Source of the DNA: Sphingomonas sp. Leaf10
GTDB lineage: Bacteria; Pseudomonadota; Alphaproteobacteria; Sphingomonadales; Sphingomonadaceae
NCBI RefSeq assembly: GCF_001421245.1
Contig: NZ_LMKE01000028.1
Location: 22,756 to 86,755, forward strand
Direction of reading: 5' to 3'
DNA: 64,000 nucleotides
Positions within the stretch are counted from its first letter, which is position 1. Each line of letters opens with the position of its first letter. Position numbers and translations under genes: made by a program. This document shows, one piece after another, positions 1 to 8,260 of the stretch. The notes below the pieces were generated by a model. That model ran no database searches. It saw only the letters and a program-made list of their open reading frames with translations, and had not been told where the DNA came from.

Positions 1-678
1 TTCGAGATCGGGCGGCGCTATCTGGCCGATGCCGAGCGGATGACGCTGGGTATCGTCTTCGCGGGCGAGCGGTCCCCACGCGGTTGGCGCGGGGGCAGGG
101 CGCAGGGCTTCGATGCGTTCGATGCGAAGGGCGAGTTGCTGGCGCTGCTCGAAGCGGCGGGGGCGCCGGTCGGCAACCTGCAGGTGATGGAGGCGCCGGG
201 CGACGTCTATCATCCGGGGCAGTCGGCGACGCTGCGGCTGGGGCCGAAGACTGTGCTGGCGAGCTTCGGCGTGCTGCACCCGACGCTGGCCAGGGCGTTC
301 GACCTGCCGGCGGGCACGGTCGCGGCCGAGCTGTATCTCGATGCGCTGCCGGCGAAGCGCGGTGGCGGGGCGATGCGCGGGGCCTATGCGCCGCCGGCGT
401 TGCAGGCGGTGACCCGCGACTTCGCCTTCGTGGTGGCCGACGGCGTCACCGGCGACCAGCTGGTGCGCGCGGTGCGCGGTGCGGACAAGGCAGCGATCGT
501 CGATGCGCGGCTGTTCGACGTGTTCGCGGGCGCTGGCGTCGAGCCGGGGCATAAGAGCCTTGCGATCGAGGTCACGTTGCAGCCGGGAGCGAAGAGCTTC
601 ACCGATGCCGAGTTGAAGGCGGTATCGGACAAGATCGTCGCTGCGGCGACCAAGATCGGCGGGAACCTGCGCGCATGA
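1..678 (+). CDS. pheT: Phenylalanyl-tRNA synthetase beta subunit, C-terminal part
   Basis: The reading frame is open from the first base of the window, so the gene is cut at its 5' side; 225 residues remain. PheT forms the (alpha-beta)2 enzyme that charges tRNA-Phe in the cytoplasm. The first residues (FEIGRRYL) match the end of the B5/core region. The last ~95 residues, starting near YAPPALQAVTRDFAF, form the ferredoxin-fold anticodon-binding (FDX-ACB) domain that closes PheT. The stop overlaps the next start by four bases (ATGA), indicating translational coupling. Alternatives are unlikely. Confidence 0.93.
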   Translation, partial: FEIGRRYLADAERMTLGIVFAGERSPRGWRGGRAQGFDAFDAKGELLALLEAAGAPVGNLQVMEAPGDVYHPGQSATLRLGPKTVLASFGVLHPTLARAFDLPAGTVAAELYLDALPAKRGGGAMRGAYAPPALQAVTRDFAFVVADGVTGDQLVRAVRGADKAAIVDARLFDVFAGAGVEPGHKSLAIEVTLQPGAKSFTDAELKAVSDKIVAAATKIGGNLRA

Positions 679-1544
679 CCGTGACCCTGAGCAATGGCAC
701 GCTGACCGTGGCGGTCGAACCGCTGGGTGCCGAGCTGCATTCGATCAAGGATGCAACGGGCCACGAGCTGATGACCAATGCCGATCCGGCGTTCTGGACC
801 GGCCATGCACCGATCCTGTTCCCGATCATCGGCGCGGTGCAGGACGATCGCTATCATGTCGATGGCGAGGTCTTCCACATGGCCAAGCACGGGTTTGCGC
901 GGCGGCGGAAGTTTGCGAAGGTTGCACATAGCGACACTTCCGTCCGGTTCGAACTGGTCGACGATGCGGAAACTCGGAAGGTGTATCCGTTCGCGTTCAT
1001 GCTTCACGTGGAACATCGGCTGGACGGCGCTACCCTTCATAGCGAGGTGACGGTGACGAATACCGGCGATCGCGACCTGCCGGCGAGCATCGGCTTCCAT
1101 CCGGCGTTCGCATGGCCGCTGCCTTATGGCCGGCCGCGTGCGGAGCATCGGATGGTGTTTTCGGACGCGGAAGTTGGCACGGTGGCCGCGATTGCGGACA
1201 ACGGAACGATCGCGCCGGAGCGGCGGCCCGATCCGGTCGTCGATCGGGTGTTGACGCTGACCGACGCATTGTTCGCGCGGGATGCGCTGGTTTTCGATCC
1301 GGTTCGAAGCACCTGGGTGCGCTATGGGGCGGAAGACGGGCCACAGCTGCGGGTCGATTTTTCGGGGATGCCGAAGCTGGGCATCTGGACGAAGCCGGGT
1401 GCCAGCTTCGTCTGTATCGAGCCGTGGGACGGGATTGCCGATCCGGAGGGGTTTGCGGGGGATATCTTCGACAAGCCCGGCATCCATCGGGTTGCGCCGG
1501 GACAGTCGCATCGGGCGGCGATGTCGGTCACGTTGGAAGATTGA
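675..1544 (+). CDS. Aldose 1-epimerase family protein (galactose mutarotase-like)
   Basis: This 289-residue cytoplasmic protein belongs to the aldose 1-epimerase superfamily, which interconverts sugar anomers at C1. Visible family landmarks are HGFAR near residue 72, FHPAFAWP near 142 (the second His of the site) and CIEPWDG near 249, carrying the probable catalytic Glu. The length and the CIEPW motif fit the LacX/Slr1438-type branch better than GalM. The start overlaps the pheT stop. A parS-like sequence lies inside the gene at 1001-1014. The sugar substrate cannot be read from sequence. Confidence 0.85.
   Translation: MTVTLSNGTLTVAVEPLGAELHSIKDATGHELMTNADPAFWTGHAPILFPIIGAVQDDRYHVDGEVFHMAKHGFARRRKFAKVAHSDTSVRFELVDDAETRKVYPFAFMLHVEHRLDGATLHSEVTVTNTGDRDLPASIGFHPAFAWPLPYGRPRAEHRMVFSDAEVGTVAAIADNGTIAPERRPDPVVDRVLTLTDALFARDALVFDPVRSTWVRYGAEDGPQLRVDFSGMPKLGIWTKPGASFVCIEPWDGIADPEGFAGDIFDKPGIHRVAPGQSHRAAMSVTLED
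1001..1014. promoter_or_regulatory. Candidate parS site (one mismatch), inside the epimerase gene
   Basis: GCTTCACGTGGAAC, flanked by T and A. It differs from the other sites in this window at one position of the left arm (C for T). It lies about 21 kb from the putative origin and would be the weakest ParB-binding site of the set. Confidence 0.55.
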
Positions 1545-1546
1545 TT

Positions 1547-1782
1547 TTCACGCGAAGGCGCGGAGACGCGAAGAGAAGAAGTCAGGTTGGATTTCGCGCA
1601 GAGGCGCGGAGGCGCAGAGGGGTTACGCTCGCGGTACGGCTCCGCCGCGACAGCGGCTTTCTCGCTCGTTGCAGGGGATAGAAGCGGTCTCCCGAACGCT
1701 GCCGGCTCGACCTTGCGCAACTCCTCTGCGCCTCTGCGCGAAATCTACCTTTTTCACTCCGCGCCTTCGCGCCTTCGCGTGA
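1547..1782. repeat. Long inverted repeat, family A copy 1
   Basis: This element fills the 309-base gap between the epimerase and prfC, beginning just after the epimerase stop codon. The left arm (about 1547-1620) carries TTCACGCGAAGGCGCGGAG and CGCAGAGGCGCGGAGG. The right arm (about 1727-1782) carries the complement, CCTCTGCGCCTCTGCGCG and CGCCTTCGCGTGAA. About 100 bases of unrelated sequence separate the arms, so the transcript could fold into a very long hairpin. No coding sequence is seen in it. Related copies lie at 3431-3646 and 7992-8258. Confidence 0.85.
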
Positions 1783-1853
1783 ACCCCCCTTCTTCCTACC
1801 CTCGCACGAAGCCGAATCTTGCCGCCTCCCCCGTGCAGCCCTAAAGGCCGGCG

Positions 1854-3425
1854 ATGGACCATATTTCCGATCGCCGCACTTTTGCGATCATTTCCCACCC
1901 CGACGCCGGCAAGACCACGCTGACCGAAAAGCTGCTGCTGTTCGGCGGTGCGATCCATCTGGCGGGCGAGGTCAAGGCGCGCGGGGCCGCGCGGCGGGCG
2001 CGGTCGGACTGGATGAAGATCGAGCAACAGCGCGGGATTTCGGTCACGTCGTCGGTGATGACGTTCGAGCGGAACGGCCTGACCTTCAACCTGCTCGACA
2101 CGCCGGGCCACGAAGACTTCAGCGAAGACACCTATCGCACGCTGACCGCGGTCGATTCGGCGGTGATGGTGATCGACGCCGCGAAGGGCATCGAGCCGCA
2201 GACGCGCAAGCTGTTCGAAGTGTGCCGGTTGCGCAGCGTGCCGATCATCACCTTCGTCAACAAGGTCGATCGCGAGGGCCGCGACCCGTTCGCGCTGCTC
2301 GATGAAGTCGCCGACATGCTGCAACTCGACGTATGCCCGATGACGTGGCCGGCGGGCATGGGCGGGCAGTTCGAAGGTATCTACGACCTGGTCGACAACC
2401 GGCTGTTGCAGCCCGAGGTCGGGACCAAGGATTTTCAGGGCAAGGTCGAGCAGTTCAGCGGCCTAGACGACGAACGGATCGATGCGGTGCTGTCGGCGGA
2501 AGGGGCCGAGCGGCTTCGCGAAGAGGCTGAGCTGGCGACCGGTGGCTATGCCGCGTTCGACGGTGCGGCGTACCGTGCGGGCGATCTGACCCCGGTCTAT
2601 TTCGGGTCGGCGCTGAAGGAGTTCGGCGTCGATTCGCTGATCGACGCGATCGCCCGCCACGCCCCCCCGCCCCGCCCGCAGCCGGCCGAACCCGCCCCGG
2701 TCGATCCGACCGACGATCGCGTCACCGGGTTCGTGTTCAAGGTGCAGGCGAACATGGACCCCAATCACCGCGACCGGATCGCGTTCATGCGGCTGTGTTC
2801 GGGGACGTTCAAGCGCGGCATGAAGCTGACCCCGACCGGCCATGGCAAGCCGATCGCGATCCATTCGCCGATCCTGTTCTTCGCGCGCGAACGCGAACTG
2901 GCGGACGAAGCCTATCCGGGTGACATCATCGGTATTCCCAACCATGGGACGCTGCGCGTCGGCGATACGCTGTCGGAGCGGGCGGATGTCCGCTTTACCG
3001 GGCTGCCGAACTTCGCGCCGGAAATCCTGCGCCGCGTGGTGCTGAAGGATCCGACCAAGACCAAGCAGTTGCGCAAGGCGCTGGACGACATGGCCGAGGA
3101 AGGCGTCACGCAGGTCTTCTATCCCGATATCGGGTCGAACTGGGTGATCGGGGTGGTCGGGCAGTTGCAGCTCGAAGTGCTGCTGAGCCGGCTTGATGTC
3201 GAATACAAGGTCGCGGCGGGGCTGGAAATGGCGCCGTTCGAGACCGCGCGGTGGATTTCGGCGGGCGATCCGGCGGATCTGAAGGCGTTCACCGACCTGC
3301 ATCGTTCGGCGATGGCGAAGGATCGCGACGGCAATCCGGTGTTCCTGGCGAAGAGCGCTTGGGAGGTCGGGTATATTGCCGATCGGTATTCCAAGGTGAC
3401 GTTCGCGGCGACTCGGGAGCGGTAG
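1854..3425 (+). CDS. prfC: Peptide chain release factor 3
   Basis: RF3 is a translational GTPase that removes RF1/RF2 from the ribosome after peptide release. The 523-residue length matches the family (E. coli 529). The G domain shows G1 SHPDAGKTT near residue 15, G3 DTPGHEDFSEDTYR near 83, and G4 NKVDREGRDP. Domains II and III follow and the protein ends in a typical SKVTFAATRER segment. The start ATG at 1854 gives the usual N-terminus with the P-loop near residue 15. The gene is flanked on both sides by family A inverted repeats. Confidence 0.96.
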   Translation: MDHISDRRTFAIISHPDAGKTTLTEKLLLFGGAIHLAGEVKARGAARRARSDWMKIEQQRGISVTSSVMTFERNGLTFNLLDTPGHEDFSEDTYRTLTAVDSAVMVIDAAKGIEPQTRKLFEVCRLRSVPIITFVNKVDREGRDPFALLDEVADMLQLDVCPMTWPAGMGGQFEGIYDLVDNRLLQPEVGTKDFQGKVEQFSGLDDERIDAVLSAEGAERLREEAELATGGYAAFDGAAYRAGDLTPVYFGSALKEFGVDSLIDAIARHAPPPRPQPAEPAPVDPTDDRVTGFVFKVQANMDPNHRDRIAFMRLCSGTFKRGMKLTPTGHGKPIAIHSPILFFARERELADEAYPGDIIGIPNHGTLRVGDTLSERADVRFTGLPNFAPEILRRVVLKDPTKTKQLRKALDDMAEEGVTQVFYPDIGSNWVIGVVGQLQLEVLLSRLDVEYKVAAGLEMAPFETARWISAGDPADLKAFTDLHRSAMAKDRDGNPVFLAKSAWEVGYIADRYSKVTFAATRER

Positions 3426-3430
3426 AGGGT

Positions 3431-3646
3431 TTCACGCGAAGGCGCGGAGGCACGAAGAAGTTTGATTCGCGCAGAGGCGCAGAGGACGCAAAGGGGTGGC
3501 GCTCGCGGGGACTGACAGCGATCCGGCGAAGCCCCGCATCCGCTGCCACTTGGTTTGAAAGCCGCTGCCGCGGCAAGTGCCTTCTCTGCGTCCTTTGCGC
3601 CTCTGCGCGAAATCTACTTTTCCTCTTCCTCGCGCCTTCGCGTGAA
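3431..3646. repeat. Long inverted repeat, family A copy 2
   Basis: This copy occupies the gap between the convergent prfC and MFS transporter genes, starting five bases after the prfC stop and ending five bases before the MFS stop. The left arm is about 3431-3497 and the right arm about 3582-3646. Arms include TTCACGCGAAGGCGCGGAG and its complement, plus GAGGACGCAAAGG against TCTGCGTCCTTTGCG. The position fits a bidirectional 3'-end structure. Confidence 0.85.
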
Positions 3647-3651
3647 CCAGA

Positions 3652-4878
3652 TCACGCTACCCAGTCGCGACCGAGCCGGCGGCTGGCGAGTGCCATCAGG
3701 GCGCCGGCGACCAGATACAGGCACAGTGCGGCGGCGATGGCGTAGCGCAGCGATTCGCTGCCGAAGGTCGGGGCGAGTCCCTTCGACAGCTGGCCGACGA
3801 CCCAACTGCCCAGACCCAGCCCGATCAGGTTGTTGATGAGCAGGAAACAGGCCGAGGCGGTGGCGCGCATGTGCGCTGGCACGAGGTGCTGGACGGCGGT
3901 CAGGACCGGGCCGAGCCAGACATAGACCAGTGCCTGCGGGATCACGAACAGCGCGAAGGCGGCGAGCCAGCCGCTCGACAACACGCCGGCAATGAACAAC
4001 GGCGTGCCAAGGATGTAGCAGAGTGCGGGCAGCAGCGCATACCAGCGCTTGTTGCGTTGACCCAGCCGGTCACCGAGTGAGCCGCCAAGCAGGATGCCCG
4101 CCACGCCGCCACTCAAGAGCAGCGCGCCGAAGAACTGGCCGGTCTGGATCAGGTCGAGGCCGAAGCTGCGCATCATCAGGCTGGGCAGCCAGAAGCCGAC
4201 GCCATAGCCGCACATCGACCCCGCCGCCGCGCCGAAGGCGAGCAGCCAGAAACTGGGCTTGGCGGCCAAGATGCCGAACACGCGGCCGACCGGGATACGG
4301 TCGGCGCTGGCGGTGGCACGCGGCGGATCCTTGACGATCCAGCGGAAGAACGGGGCAATGACGATGCCAGCCAACCCGACGGTGTAGAAGGCGGTGCGCC
4401 ATTCCACCGCCTGCGCGATATAGCCGCCGAGCAGCACCCCGCCGGCCGCGCCCAAGGGGATGCCGAGCGAATAGATGGCGAGCGCGCGGGCGCGGCGTTC
4501 GGGGGGGAAGGTGTCGGCGATCAGCGCATAGGACGGGGCGACGCCGCCCGCCTCCCCTACCCCCACGCCGAGGCGGTACAGGAACATCTGGGTGAAATTC
4601 TGCGCGGTGCCGCACAGCGTGGTGAAGGCGCTCCATACGGCGAGGCTGATGGTGATGACCCAGGTGCGGCTGGTGCGGTCGGCGACCAGTGCGAGGGGGA
4701 TCGCCAGCGTCGAATAGAGCGCGGCGAAGGCGATGCCGCCGAGCATCCCCATCTGCCCGTCGTCGAGGCCGAGGTCGCGCTGGACTGGTTGGGCGAGGAT
4801 TGCGAGGATCTGTCGGTCGAGGAAGTTGAAGCTGTAGACCAGCAGCAACATGGCGAGGGTGATGCGGGGGTTTTTCAT
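3652..4878 (-). CDS. MFS transporter, spinster-like
   Basis: This 408-residue inner-membrane protein of the major facilitator superfamily has about twelve hydrophobic segments. The N-terminus runs into the first helix with NFLDRQILAIL, a signature of the spinster-like/aromatic-acid branch. The loop 2-3 motif is seen as ADRTSRTW, and GVGVGEAGGVAPSYALIAD marks helices 4-5. It lies about 150 bases downstream of the TonB receptor at 5031-7268 on the same strand. A paired outer- and inner-membrane import route is plausible, but the substrate is unknown. Confidence 0.88.
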   Translation of the reverse strand: MKNPRITLAMLLLVYSFNFLDRQILAILAQPVQRDLGLDDGQMGMLGGIAFAALYSTLAIPLALVADRTSRTWVITISLAVWSAFTTLCGTAQNFTQMFLYRLGVGVGEAGGVAPSYALIADTFPPERRARALAIYSLGIPLGAAGGVLLGGYIAQAVEWRTAFYTVGLAGIVIAPFFRWIVKDPPRATASADRIPVGRVFGILAAKPSFWLLAFGAAAGSMCGYGVGFWLPSLMMRSFGLDLIQTGQFFGALLLSGGVAGILLGGSLGDRLGQRNKRWYALLPALCYILGTPLFIAGVLSSGWLAAFALFVIPQALVYVWLGPVLTAVQHLVPAHMRATASACFLLINNLIGLGLGSWVVGQLSKGLAPTFGSESLRYAIAAALCLYLVAGALMALASRRLGRDWVA

Positions 4879-4891
4879 GTCGGCCCTCTAA

Positions 4892-5029
4892 CTCCTCCCC
4901 GCTCCGCGAGGAGGGGGACCATGCGTAGCATGGTGGAGGGGGGGCGCCACCTCCACCGCCGTTGCGACTGGGGACACCCCCCTCCACCACCGCTTCGCGG
5001 CGGTCCCCCTCCCCACAAAGTGGGGAGGA
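4892..5029. repeat. Cluster of strong hairpins between TonB receptor and MFS genes
   Basis: The gap holds several nested inverted repeats: CTCCTC/GAGGAG (4892-4913), CCATGC/GCATGG, CCGC/GCGG and CTCCCCAC/GTGGGGAG directly abutting the receptor stop. Similar pyrimidine-rich palindromes occur elsewhere in this window. They may stabilise the receptor mRNA 3' end or lower read-through into the MFS gene. No start signal or ORF is seen here. Confidence 0.6.
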
Positions 5030-5030
5030 T

Positions 5031-7268
5031 TTAGAAGCGCACCTCGAACGTGGCGGTCGCGGTGCGGGGCGGGCCGTAATAGCCGATGATCGAATTGCCG
5101 AAGAGCGCGCCGGGGAAGTTGTAGCCCCCGACCCGATAGCGTTGGTCGGTCAGGTTGCGCAGCGCCATGCCGATCCGGTAGCGGCCATCGCCCGAAATCC
5201 AGTTGGCCGAGGCGTTGACCAGCGCATAGCCGTCCTGATCGAGCGCGGGCGTCGGGATTTCGAACAGCGCGTAATCGCTGCGCAGCGTCACTTCGGGCGT
5301 TACCGACAGCGATCCACCAGCGAAATCGGTCGAGGCGGTGAAGGAGGCGGCGGCGGTGAATTCGGGTGTATTTTGGAACACGCGCTGGTTCGAGACGTCG
5401 ACCGGCGTGGTGCCGCCGCCGATGAAGGTCAGGAATTCCTTGTAGTCGGCATTGGTGTAGCCGAACGATACCTGCGCCGAGAAATTGCGCGACGGGACCA
5501 TCCGCCCCTCGATCTCCAGGCCGTAGATGTCCGCCTTACCGGCATTGTCGACGAAGCTGGCGATGCCGCCATTCACATTGGGCACCTGAATGGTGACTTG
5601 CTGGTCGGTATAGCGTGAATAATAGCCGGCCATGTTGAGGAACAGTGTGCGGTCGAGGAACGCGCCCTTCATGCCGATTTCGTAGCTGGTGATCTTTTCG
5701 GGGTCGTAGCCATTGACGGTCGTCGGCGTGAACACCGCGTCGCCGCGCATGTCGAAGCCGCCTGATTTGAACCCCCTGCCCCATGACGCGTAGAGGTTCA
5801 GATCCTGACGCGGCTCGTAGCTGATCGAGACACGCGGGGTGAACTGGTCGAAGCTGCGGTCGTTGGTGTAATCGGTGCGGATCAGCCCCGGCACGGCGGC
5901 GGCATTGCCGAAGCGGGGCGAACGGATGCCGGTATAGTTGCGGCGGAACACCGTGCCGGTCTTGTCATCCTTGGTATAGCGCAGGCCCGCCGAGACCTTC
6001 AGCCGGTCGGTCAGGTCGTAGCTGACGTCGCCGAACGCAGCATAGCTTTTGGTCCTGACCTGTCCTGAGGTCAGCGTGGTCAGGTTGAGGCCGCCGAGCA
6101 CGGTGTCGAACGCGCCCGACGCATCGGCGTTGAGGTAATAGAGGCCGACGACGCCCTGCACCCGATCGCCCTCGATCAGCAGTTGCAGTTCCTGCGTGAA
6201 TTGCCAGTCGTCATATTCGGCGGGCACGTCCAAGGTCGGCAGCGCGGTGTTGTCGAAATCGATGACGGTGTTGGTGGCACCTTCGCGATAGGCGCTGATG
6301 GATTTGAAGGTCAGCAGGTCGGATAACTGGAACTCGCCGGTCAGTGACAGGCCCTGCGCCACGACGCGGTTGCGGTCGCCGATCCCCGCGCGGGTGTCGT
6401 AGACGCTGGCGGTCGGCGCATAGCGGGCGTCGGTGCCGTTCCCGAGCAGTCGGGTGCCGTGGCGCGGGTTCGACTTGTCGAGCGTGCGATCGCCGGCGAG
6501 GCGCACGAAGATGCTGTCGGTCGGGGTCCATTCGGCCGAAACGCGCGCGGCCAGCACGTCCTTGTCATACTGGTCGGCGCCGGTGGTCAGGTTGGTGCCG
6601 TATCCGTCGCGCTTGTACCGCGCGACCGCGCCGCCGATCGAGAACGTGTCGCCCAGCGGCACCGTCACCTGCCCGATCAGGTCGAGCTGGTTATAGGCGC
6701 CATAGGAGGCGCGCGCGGTGCCGACGAAGTCGTTGCCGAGCCGCTTGGTCACATATTTGATCGCGCCGCCGATGGTGTTGCGGCCATAGAGCGTGCCCTG
6801 CGGCCCGCGCAGCACCTCGACCCGTTCGACGTCGAAGATATCGAGCACCGCGCCCTGCGGGCGGGCGACATAGACGTCGTCGAGATACAGGCCGACGCCG
6901 GGTTCGAAGCCCCAGAGCGGATCCTGCTGGCCGACGCCGCGGCTGAACGCGATCAGGGTGGAATTGGAACCGCGCGCGATTTGCAGCGTCAGGTTGGGGG
7001 TCTTGTCCTGCAACGCGGTGATGTCGACCGCGCCGGTGCGGGTCAGTTGATCGCCGGTCACGACCGACATGGCGATCGGCACGTCGATCACGCTTTCGGC
7101 GCGACGGCGGGCAGTGACGACGATGTCGCCATCGCCCTGATCCTCGACCACCGATGCCGTTTCGGCGGGGGTTTCGGGTGGCGTTTCGGTGGTTTGCGCA
7201 AGCGCCGGTGCGGTGACGAGTGCCGCCCCCATCAGCAAACCGGCGCGGATTCCGAACGTGCGACGCAT
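5031..7268 (-). CDS. TonB-dependent receptor
   Basis: This 745-residue outer-membrane receptor takes up a ligand using TonB energy. A signal peptide ends near ALAQ (residue 25). The TonB box/plug start reads DIVVTARRRAESVIDVPIA, followed by LRGPQGTLYGRNTIGGAI, typical of the plug. The C-terminus ends in aromatic F (FEVRF), as needed for barrel insertion. A good Shine-Dalgarno (GGGAGAGG) precedes the start. A TetR regulator is divergent upstream and an MFS exporter/importer follows. The N-terminal region resembles receptors for small hydrophobic ligands in sphingomonads, but the ligand is unassigned. Confidence 0.95.
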   Translation of the reverse strand: MRRTFGIRAGLLMGAALVTAPALAQTTETPPETPAETASVVEDQGDGDIVVTARRRAESVIDVPIAMSVVTGDQLTRTGAVDITALQDKTPNLTLQIARGSNSTLIAFSRGVGQQDPLWGFEPGVGLYLDDVYVARPQGAVLDIFDVERVEVLRGPQGTLYGRNTIGGAIKYVTKRLGNDFVGTARASYGAYNQLDLIGQVTVPLGDTFSIGGAVARYKRDGYGTNLTTGADQYDKDVLAARVSAEWTPTDSIFVRLAGDRTLDKSNPRHGTRLLGNGTDARYAPTASVYDTRAGIGDRNRVVAQGLSLTGEFQLSDLLTFKSISAYREGATNTVIDFDNTALPTLDVPAEYDDWQFTQELQLLIEGDRVQGVVGLYYLNADASGAFDTVLGGLNLTTLTSGQVRTKSYAAFGDVSYDLTDRLKVSAGLRYTKDDKTGTVFRRNYTGIRSPRFGNAAAVPGLIRTDYTNDRSFDQFTPRVSISYEPRQDLNLYASWGRGFKSGGFDMRGDAVFTPTTVNGYDPEKITSYEIGMKGAFLDRTLFLNMAGYYSRYTDQQVTIQVPNVNGGIASFVDNAGKADIYGLEIEGRMVPSRNFSAQVSFGYTNADYKEFLTFIGGGTTPVDVSNQRVFQNTPEFTAAASFTASTDFAGGSLSVTPEVTLRSDYALFEIPTPALDQDGYALVNASANWISGDGRYRIGMALRNLTDQRYRVGGYNFPGALFGNSIIGYYGPPRTATATFEVRF

Positions 7269-7306
7269 CGACCTCTCCCTGCATGGACGCCACCCATTTG
7301 GCCGGG

Positions 7307-7353
7307 TTGTACGTCGTTGCGCTTGGCTATACTGAAAGCTGAACCGGGTTTCA
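7307..7353. promoter_or_regulatory. Divergent promoter/operator region for TetR and TonB receptor
   Basis: A TATACT hexamer (7328-7333) lies 15 bases after TTGTAC (7307-7312), a possible but short-spaced promoter reading toward tetR. Overlapping it is the near-palindrome TGAACCGGGTTTCA (7340-7353). This is a plausible autoregulatory operator by position. It is inferred from sequence only. Confidence 0.4.
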
Positions 7354-7381
7354 ACTTCCGCCCGGACCGGGGAGGAAATTT

Positions 7382-8023
7382 ATGGCCGAGACGGGGGCGA
7401 GCAGCAGCGGCGACGACAAGATGCCGCGCACCGAACGCGGTCGTCGCACGCGTCGCACGATCCTCGACGCCGCCGCCGCCGAGTTCGGGGAAAGGGGGTT
7501 TCACGAAGGATCGATCAGCGGGATTACGCGGCGCGCCGGTGTGGCGCTGGGCAGTTTCTACACCTATTTCGATTCGAAGGACGCGGTGTTCCGGGCGCTG
7601 GTCGCCGATATGTCGGCACAGGTGCGCGATCATGTCGCACCGGCGATTCGCGAGGCCGACGGGCAGATTGCGGCGGAGCGGGCCGGGTTGCTGGAATTCA
7701 TCCGCTTCGTCCGCGCGCACAAGGAAATCTATCGGATCATCGACGAGGCCGAGTTCGTCGATCCAGCGAGCTTCCGCCTGCATTATTCGACGACCGCCGA
7801 CCGGATCGCGGCGCGGCTGCGTGCGGCGGCGGAACGGGGCGAGGTTTCGGACAAGGTGTCCGAAATCCATGCCTGGGCAATCATGGGCATGAACGTGTTT
7901 CTGGGGCTGCGCTACGGCGTGTGGGACGAGGATCGTTCGCCGGAGGATGTGGCCGACGCGGTCGCAGTGTTGCTGGCGCGGGGGATGGTTGGTTCAAGCG
8001 AAGGCGCGAAGAAGGAAGATTAG
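7382..8023 (+). CDS. TetR/AcrR family transcriptional regulator
   Basis: This 213-residue DNA-binding repressor candidate has an N-terminal TetR helix-turn-helix (RRTILDAAAAEFGERGF, then GVALGSFYTYFDSKDAVF, residues about 20-70). A ligand-binding C-terminal domain follows. It is transcribed divergently from the TonB receptor, so control of that receptor is the natural guess. The last codons (encoding SSEGAKKED) and the stop lie inside the left arm of a family A repeat. The C-terminal tail has therefore probably been rewritten by the repeat. Confidence 0.92.
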   Translation: MAETGASSSGDDKMPRTERGRRTRRTILDAAAAEFGERGFHEGSISGITRRAGVALGSFYTYFDSKDAVFRALVADMSAQVRDHVAPAIREADGQIAAERAGLLEFIRFVRAHKEIYRIIDEAEFVDPASFRLHYSTTADRIAARLRAAAERGEVSDKVSEIHAWAIMGMNVFLGLRYGVWDEDRSPEDVADAVAVLLARGMVGSSEGAKKED

Positions 8024-8258
8024 GGGTTCGCGCGGAGGCGCGGAGGCGCGGAGGCGCGGAGACGCGGAGACGCGGAGACGCGGAGACGCGGAGACGCGGA
8101 GACGCGGAGGGGTTGTGCGCCGGGCGTGACCTCCGCGAACGGCAGACGGCTCGCTTTTTGGTGGCGGGAAAAGAGGGCTGCTTCGCAGCGACCGCCCTGC
8201 CCTTCTCTGCGCCTCCGCGCCTCTGCGCGAAATCCGATCTTCGCGCCCTTCGCGCGAA
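7992..8258. repeat. Long inverted repeat, family A copy 3
   Basis: This copy spans the end of tetR and the gap to the convergent DUF177 gene. The left arm begins inside tetR (TTCAAGCGAAGGCGCGAAG) and the right arm ends (CTTCGCGCGAA) two bases before the DUF177 stop. As in copies 1 and 2, the arms carry CGC-GAG-rich complementary blocks. The left arm contains an expanded 8-base tandem repeat. Confidence 0.8.
8032..8103. repeat. 8-bp tandem repeat, nine units
   Basis: There are three GCGGAGGC units followed by six GCGGAGAC units in perfect register, then a partial unit. The other two family A copies have only one or two such units at this place. This looks like recent slippage expansion within the repeat arm. 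It lies outside coding sequence, just after the tetR stop. Confidence 0.95.
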
Positions 8259-8260
8259 CC

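Noticed and set aside
8032..8103. Short tandem array considered as a CRISPR-like structure.
   Set aside because: Units are only 8 bases with no spacers, so it is a simple tandem repeat.
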